From an uncultured Nitrosomonadales bacterium (GTDB lineage: Bacteria; Pseudomonadota; Gammaproteobacteria; Burkholderiales; Methylophilaceae), in the NCBI GenBank assembly GCA_946481065.1, contig CAMLMA010000017.1:1-18974 (forward strand): a stretch of 18,974 nucleotides of DNA, read 5' to 3'. Shown one piece after another: positions 14,200 through 18,974 of this stretch (position 1 is the stretch's first letter; the number at the start of each line of letters is the position of its first letter). The position numbers and the translations under genes are program-made. The notes beneath the pieces are model-generated. The model was not told the DNA's origin. It saw only the letters and a list, made by a program, of their open reading frames with translations, and did not search any database.

Positions 14200-15099
14200 A
14201 TGATTCCCGCGATTAAACTCGAGCAGGTTCAAAAGCACTTCGGTGGCTTGGCCGCCGTGAAGGGCATCGACCTGACCATTGAACAGGGCGAGTTCTTCGC
14301 TTTGCTTGGTCCGAATGGTGCAGGAAAATCCACGTTGATCAATCTCCTGGCAGGTTTGCTCAAACCGACCAGCGGCAAACTATCCGTACTCGGTTTCGAC
14401 GTCCAGGCGCAATATGCCGATGCCCGGCGCGCCTTGGGCGTCGTGCCGCAGGAACTGGTGTTCGATCCCTTTTTCAATGTGCGCGAGATGCTGCGTTTTC
14501 AGGCGGGCTATTTTGGCCGTGGCCGCGAGAATGACGCGTGGGTGGACGAAGTCATCGAATGCCTGGGTCTGACCGACAAGGCCCACACCAATATGCGCAG
14601 ACTGTCGGGCGGCATGAAGCGGCGCGCGCTGATCGCACAAGCCTTGGCACACAAGCCACCGGTGATCGTGCTCGATGAGCCCACCGCCGGTGTCGATGTC
14701 GAATTGCGACAGATGCTGTGGGAATTCATCAAGCGCCTGAACCGCGAAGGCCACACTATCATCCTCACCACACATTATCTGGAAGAAGCGGAAACCCTGT
14801 GCTCGCGCGTGGCGATGATGAAGCAGGGTGAAATCGTGGCACTGGACAGCACGAAGAATCTGCTCGATCGCATGCCTGGCAAGAATCTGCAGCTCAAGCT
14901 CGGTGGCGCATTGCCATCCAGCCTGATGCATCTCGTCAAGTTCGCAGATGATCACGACTACACACTTGCCTTGAGCGAAGTGGCGCAGGTCGAGTTCGTG
15001 CTGACCGAGTTACGCGCCGCCAATGTCGCTGTCGTCGATATGCAGCTGATCGAAGCCGACCTGGAAGATGTCTTCGTCAACCTGGTGGGGAGGGCATGA
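14200..15099 (+). CDS. ABC-2 type exporter, ATP-binding protein (YadG-like)
   Basis: The 299-residue ATPase of an ABC-2 export system has Walker A GPNGAGKST (37-45), Q-loop Gln84, signature LSGGMKRR (135-142), Walker B VIVLDEPTAGVD (155-166) and switch His192 in TTHYLEEAE. The C-terminal 80 residues form the extra domain typical of drug/polysaccharide-type exporters and end EADLEDVFVNLVG. It resembles E. coli YadG, whose substrate is unknown; I cannot name a substrate here. The stop overlaps the permease gene. Its place between mlaB and ibaG suggests an envelope-related role, but that is inference from context. Confidence 0.9.
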   Translation: MIPAIKLEQVQKHFGGLAAVKGIDLTIEQGEFFALLGPNGAGKSTLINLLAGLLKPTSGKLSVLGFDVQAQYADARRALGVVPQELVFDPFFNVREMLRFQAGYFGRGRENDAWVDEVIECLGLTDKAHTNMRRLSGGMKRRALIAQALAHKPPVIVLDEPTAGVDVELRQMLWEFIKRLNREGHTIILTTHYLEEAETLCSRVAMMKQGEIVALDSTKNLLDRMPGKNLQLKLGGALPSSLMHLVKFADDHDYTLALSEVAQVEFVLTELRAANVAVVDMQLIEADLEDVFVNLVGRA

Positions 15100-15860
15100 T
15101 GACCAATCTGCGTGGGCCATGGACCCTCTTCAAGAAGGAATTGCTTCGTTTCTGGCGCGTGAGCTTCCAGACGGTCGCCGCACCGGTGATGACAGCGTTG
15201 CTCTATCTTCTGGTGTTCTCGCATGTGCTGGAGGGACGGGTACAGGTGCATGGCGTTGGCTACACCACATTCCTCATCCCCGGTCTGATCATGATGTCCG
15301 TGCTGCAGAACGCGTTCGCCAACAGCTCTTCTAGCCTGATCCAGTCCAAGGTCATGGGCAATCTCGTGTTCGTGCTGCTGACGCCGATCTCCTATCTGGA
15401 ATTCTTCCTGGCATTCCTCGCGGCTTCCGTGATTCGCGGCCTGGTCGTTGGCCTCGGCATCTATCTGGTCGCGATCCTGTTCGTCGATCTGCCGCTCACC
15501 TATCCCTGGCTGATCCTGGCGTTTGCTGTGTTTGGCAGTGCGCTGCTTGGCGCCTTTGGTATCGTCGCCGGGATCTGGGCCGACAAGTTCGACCAGATGG
15601 CTGCTTTCCAGAATTTCATCATCATGCCGTTATCTTTCCTTTCCGGTGTGTTCTATTCCATTCATTCCCTGCCGCCATTCTGGCAGGCGGTATCGCATTT
15701 CAATCCGTTCTTCTACATGATCGACGGATTCCGCTATGGCTTTTTCGGGACCGGGGATATATCGCCGGCGATCAGTCTAAGCGTTGTCGGCGGCAGCTTT
15801 TTTGCCCTATCATGGCTGACTTTGAAAATGCTGAAATCCGGCTATAAATTACGGGGTTAG
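15099..15860 (+). CDS. ABC-2 type exporter, permease protein (YadH-like)
   Basis: The roughly 253-residue permease pairs with the preceding ATPase. About six hydrophobic helices follow an amphipathic start with FKKELLRFWRVSFQT, and the ABC-2 signature region includes FLIPGLIMMSVLQNAFANSS, LSFLSGVFYSIHSLPPFWQ and FNPFFYMIDGFRYGFFG. The family is E. coli YadH-like; substrate unknown. Tandem ATGs occur at 15096 and 15099. GGAGG (15089-15093) is five bases from the second, which also overlaps the ATPase stop in a TGATG arrangement, implying translational coupling. Confidence 0.9.
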   Translation: MTNLRGPWTLFKKELLRFWRVSFQTVAAPVMTALLYLLVFSHVLEGRVQVHGVGYTTFLIPGLIMMSVLQNAFANSSSSLIQSKVMGNLVFVLLTPISYLEFFLAFLAASVIRGLVVGLGIYLVAILFVDLPLTYPWLILAFAVFGSALLGAFGIVAGIWADKFDQMAAFQNFIIMPLSFLSGVFYSIHSLPPFWQAVSHFNPFFYMIDGFRYGFFGTGDISPAISLSVVGGSFFALSWLTLKMLKSGYKLRG

Positions 15861-15871
15861 GTAACAACTAG

Positions 15872-16120
15872 ATGCTGCGCGCGGAAGAACTACGGGATTA
15901 CATCATGCAGGGCCTGGCTTGTGATCATGTGCAGGTGATGGGGGATGACGGGCAGCATTTTGAGGCTGTCATCGTTAGCCCGCAATTCGCCGGCAAGAAT
16001 ATGGTGCAGCAGCACCAGATGGTCTACCAGGCTTTGGGTGATCGCATGCGTGAAGAGATCCATGCGCTATCCATGCGAACCTTCACGCCAGAGGCCTGGG
16101 CCAGATTCGTAGAAAAATAA
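15872..16120 (+). CDS. ibaG: BolA family protein IbaG (YrbA)
   Basis: The 82-residue protein is a complete BolA-fold domain. VQVMGDDGQHFEAVIVSPQF carries the conserved His in the variable loop region, and FAGKNMVQQHQMVYQALGDRM is followed by IHALSMRTFTPEAW, the conserved helix-strand end. BolA proteins bind CGFS monothiol glutaredoxins around a shared [2Fe-2S] cluster, and IbaG-type members usually lie between mla genes and murA, as here. The gene begins 11 bases after the exporter permease. The next gene, grxD, encodes exactly the type of partner expected. Confidence 0.93.
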   Translation: MLRAEELRDYIMQGLACDHVQVMGDDGQHFEAVIVSPQFAGKNMVQQHQMVYQALGDRMREEIHALSMRTFTPEAWARFVEK

Positions 16121-16151
16121 GCCGCGGATCAAGCGCGCAGGGGAAGAATAT

Positions 16152-16191
16152 GCGGATATCCCATCCGCCAACCGCCGGCCTCAAGGCTGGC
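16152..16191 (+). other. Two tandem hairpins between ibaG and grxD
   Basis: Hairpin 1: GCGGAT (16152-16157), loop ATCCC, ATCCGC (16163-16168). Hairpin 2: GCCGGCC (16174-16180), loop TCAA, GGCTGGC (16185-16191), a seven-base stem with one G-U pair. No U-run follows either. They lie in the 110-base gap, the only sizeable gap between 11176 and murA, and could adjust the relative mRNA levels of the two genes. Confidence 0.45.
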
Positions 16192-16230
16192 ATACCGACT
16201 TTCAGGCATTCGATATTGGAGAATAGTGCA

Positions 16231-16548
16231 ATGGATACGCAAGAGACCATCAAGAATCAGATCAAGGCCAACCCGGTCGTGCTCTACATGAAGGGTAGCC
16301 CGAAGTTCCCGCAATGTGGCTTCTCGGGATTGGCTGTACAGATCCTGCAGGCAAGCGGCGTCAAGGATTTCGTCGCAGTCGACGTGCTCGCAGACCCCGC
16401 CATCCGTGATGGGATCAAGGTCTACGCCAACTGGCCAACGATTCCGCAGCTCTATATCAAGGGCGAATTCATCGGTGGCGCCGACATCATGCGTGACCTT
16501 TACGAACAGGGTGAATTGCAGAAGCTGCTGCAGGAAGCAGTCGCCTAA
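16231..16548 (+). CDS. grxD: Monothiol CGFS glutaredoxin Grx4/GrxD
   Basis: The 105-residue protein is a single-domain monothiol glutaredoxin that carries and delivers [2Fe-2S] clusters rather than reducing disulfides. The active site KGSPKFPQCGFS has Cys29 in the CGFS motif. WPTIPQLYIKGEFIGGADIM holds the glutathione-binding TIPQ segment (cis-Pro) and GG turn. GGAG at 16218-16221, nine bases before the ATG at 16231, fixes the start; a longer in-frame ATG at 16150 would run through the hairpin region and is unlikely. In E. coli grxD is unlinked to mla/murA, so its insertion between ibaG and murA is informative about partnership with IbaG. Confidence 0.95.
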   Translation: MDTQETIKNQIKANPVVLYMKGSPKFPQCGFSGLAVQILQASGVKDFVAVDVLADPAIRDGIKVYANWPTIPQLYIKGEFIGGADIMRDLYEQGELQKLLQEAVA

Positions 16549-17817
<1,269 letters not shown>

Positions 17818-17844
17818 ACGAGCGGATCATGGCAGTGGGGTGCA

Positions 17845-17859
17845 CGCCGCATGGCGGCG
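17845..17859. other. GC-rich hairpin downstream of murA
   Basis: CGCCGC (17845-17850) and GCGGCG (17854-17859) pair around ATG. It lies 28 bases after the murA stop with no U-run. It could be a weak or Rho-assisted end of the murA transcript before hisG. Confidence 0.3.
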
Positions 17860-17893
17860 CGTAAGTAAGCCCTGATTTGACGGCAAAAAGCAC

Positions 17894-17899
17894 TACAAT
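17894..17899 (+). promoter_or_regulatory. Candidate -10 box for hisG
   Basis: TACAAT is a good -10 hexamer about 84 bases before the hisG ATG. The nearby TTGACG (17877-17882) is a strong -35-like sequence, but the 11-base spacing is too short for both to work together. A promoter is expected in this 165-base gap, and this is the best candidate. Confidence 0.3.
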
Positions 17900-17921
17900 A
17901 GGTGTTTGCGGACGACGCTGG

Positions 17922-17947
17922 ATGGCCTTGGGAAACCAGGGCGCCAT
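17922..17947 (+). promoter_or_regulatory. Leader hairpin in the hisG 5' region
   Basis: ATGGCCTTGG (17922-17931) pairs with CCAGGG (17936-17941) and CCAT (17944-17947) around a GAAA loop, with a two-base CG bulge and one G-U pair. It is a stable ten-pair stem about 35 bases before the hisG ATG, inside the expected leader. No His-codon-rich leader peptide is associated with it. Confidence 0.4.
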
Positions 17948-17982
17948 TCGGAACAATTGCAGTTAACGATAACTTTAAAACT

Positions 17983-18627
17983 ATGATCACCATCGCATTA
18001 TCCAAAGGCCGTATCTTTGAAGAGACGACGCCGTTACTGGCTGCGGCAGGCATCACGGCGCTCGAGGATCCTGAATCTTCGCGCAAGCTGATCCTGCCGA
18101 CCAACCGCGATGACGTGCGACTCATCATCGTGCGCGCCACCGACGTCCCGACCTATGTGCAATACGGCGCCGCTGATCTCGGTATCGCCGGCAAGGACGT
18201 ACTCAACGAGCATGGTGGCGAAGGCCTGTATCAGCCGCTAGACCTCAAGATCGCACGTTGCAAGATGATGGTCGCCGTACGCGAGGATTTCGACTATGAC
18301 GGCTCCATTCGCCGCGGGGCACGGCTGAAGGTCGTCACCAAATACGTCAAGACCGCACGCGAGCATTTCGCCGATAAGGGCATGCACGTCGACCTGATCA
18401 AGCTATACGGCTCCATGGAGCTGGGTCCGCTGGTCGGGCTGGCGGATGCCATTGTCGATCTGGTCAGTACCGGGGGTACCTTGCGCGCGAATAATCTCAA
18501 GGCTGTGGAAGAGATCACCGACATCAGCTCGCGGCTGATCGTCAATCAGGCTTCGCTCAAACTCAAGCGTGGCGCTTTGCAACCTATCATGGATAGTTTT
18601 GCCAAAGCCGTCGCAGACAACAACTAG
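17983..18627 (+). CDS. hisG: ATP phosphoribosyltransferase HisG, short form
   Basis: HisG condenses ATP and PRPP in the first step of histidine biosynthesis. The 214-residue protein is the short form, lacking the C-terminal regulatory ACT-like domain, and therefore needs the HisRS-like partner HisZ, which is not in this window. Signatures: [15 protein letters not shown] at the N-terminus, [14 protein letters not shown] (61-74), [19 protein letters not shown] with the PRPP-binding DLVSTGGTL (159-167). The ATG at 17983 starts directly at the conserved [10 protein letters not shown]. The same frame is open to an ATG-like start at 17902, but that adds non-conserved residues. No good ribosome-binding site is visible. 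It is seven bases from hisD. Confidence 0.95.
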   Translation: MITIALSKGRIFEETTPLLAAAGITALEDPESSRKLILPTNRDDVRLIIVRATDVPTYVQYGAADLGIAGKDVLNEHGGEGLYQPLDLKIARCKMMVAVREDFDYDGSIRRGARLKVVTKYVKTAREHFADKGMHVDLIKLYGSMELGPLVGLADAIVDLVSTGGTLRANNLKAVEEITDISSRLIVNQASLKLKRGALQPIMDSFAKAVADNN

Positions 18628-18634
18628 GTTCATT

Positions 18635-18974
18635 ATGGATATTCGACGTTTATCAACTACCGATGCTGGCTTCGAGCAGGCGCTGAAGGATCTGCTGGCT
18701 TTTGAAACGGCCCAGGATGACAAGATCGACCAGGTCGTGGCCGATATTTTGCGCGATGTGAAAACCCGCGGTGATGCTGCGGTGCTGGAATACACCCATC
18801 GTTTCGATCGACTCGATGCCGACAGCATGGCTGCGCTGGAGCTGTCTCAGCAGGAACTGAAGGCGGCGCTGGATAGCCTCCCTGCGGACCAGCGCAAGGC
18901 CCTGCGGGAGGCCGCTGACCGCGTGCGCAGCTATCACGAGAAGCAGCTCATGTCGTCCTGGACCTATACCGAAG
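18635..18974 (+). CDS. hisD: Histidinol dehydrogenase HisD, N-terminal part (cut by window edge)
   Basis: An open frame from the ATG at 18635 runs to the last base, giving 113 codons without a stop. It begins [20 protein letters not shown] and continues with [29 protein letters not shown] and [11 protein letters not shown], which match the N-terminal region of HisD, the zinc enzyme that oxidises histidinol to histidine. The full protein should be about 430 residues; the catalytic and zinc-binding residues lie beyond the edge. AGG seven bases upstream and the seven-base gap after hisG indicate a his operon. Confidence 0.93.
   Translation, partial: MDIRRLSTTDAGFEQALKDLLAFETAQDDKIDQVVADILRDVKTRGDAAVLEYTHRFDRLDADSMAALELSQQELKAALDSLPADQRKALREAADRVRSYHEKQLMSSWTYTE

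Noticed and set aside
16150..16230. Longer N-terminus for the glutaredoxin
   Set aside because: The extension runs through two hairpins and does not resemble Grx4; GGAG before 16231 supports the shorter form.
17877..17899. TTGACG and TACAAT as a paired -35/-10 promoter for hisG
   Set aside because: The spacing is only 11 bases, well short of the usual 16-18, so only the -10 candidate is kept.
17922..17966. Short 14-codon frame before hisG, considered as a his leader peptide
   Set aside because: It encodes no histidine ([14 protein letters not shown]) and has no ribosome-binding site, so it cannot work as a His-codon attenuator.
17902..17982. Longer N-terminus for HisG
   Set aside because: HisG begins at the conserved [10 protein letters not shown]; the extension covers the leader hairpin and has no family match.

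Overview
The window reads as ordinary chromosomal sequence from a betaproteobacterium. The protein sequences and gene order fit a Nitrosomonadales/Gallionellaceae-like lineage, but the family-level guess is weak. Genes are densely packed, with no rRNA, tRNA, CRISPR array, insertion sequence or phage gene seen. All 20 genes called look intact except the last, which runs off the window edge.

Layout. (1) 34-1943, minus strand: a pteridine-reductase-type SDR followed by ttcA (tRNA 2-thiocytidine synthetase), separated by a small MITE-like inverted repeat and closed by a 46-bp perfect palindrome. (2) 1979-3883, plus: a MidA/NDUFAF7-type methyltransferase and trmB (tRNA m7G46 methyltransferase), ending in a terminator convergent with engB (ribosome-assembly GTPase, minus). 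(3) 4605-8497, plus: a dihaem cytochrome c4, a strong terminator, then resB and ccsA, the two membrane proteins of System II cytochrome c maturation. (4) 8511-11101: an orphan multi-membrane sensor histidine kinase (minus) divergent from an orphan type IV-like prepilin (plus). The space between them holds a good match to a sigma-54 promoter and, about 80-135 bp upstream of its expected start, four TGTCGA/TCGACA sites. (5) 11176-17817, plus: mlaFEDCB (outer-membrane lipid asymmetry transport), an ABC-2 exporter pair, ibaG (BolA family), grxD (CGFS glutaredoxin) and murA. (6) 17983 to the end: hisG (short form) and the first 113 codons of hisD.

How the parts fit. Block 3 pairs a c-type cytochrome with its own haem-attachment machinery. 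Block 5 groups envelope functions (phospholipid trafficking, an exporter, the first committed step of peptidoglycan synthesis) with a BolA/Grx Fe-S pair. I see no convincing intrinsic terminator between 11101 and the window end, so mla-to-his transcription may be partly continuous with internal promoters.

No wholly new protein system is evident. The most interesting signal is regulatory: the histidine kinase/prepilin intergenic region looks like a complete RpoN-dependent control region (enhancer sites plus -24/-12 promoter) beside a kinase with no response-regulator gene nearby. Several other palindromes and leader hairpins are reported separately.
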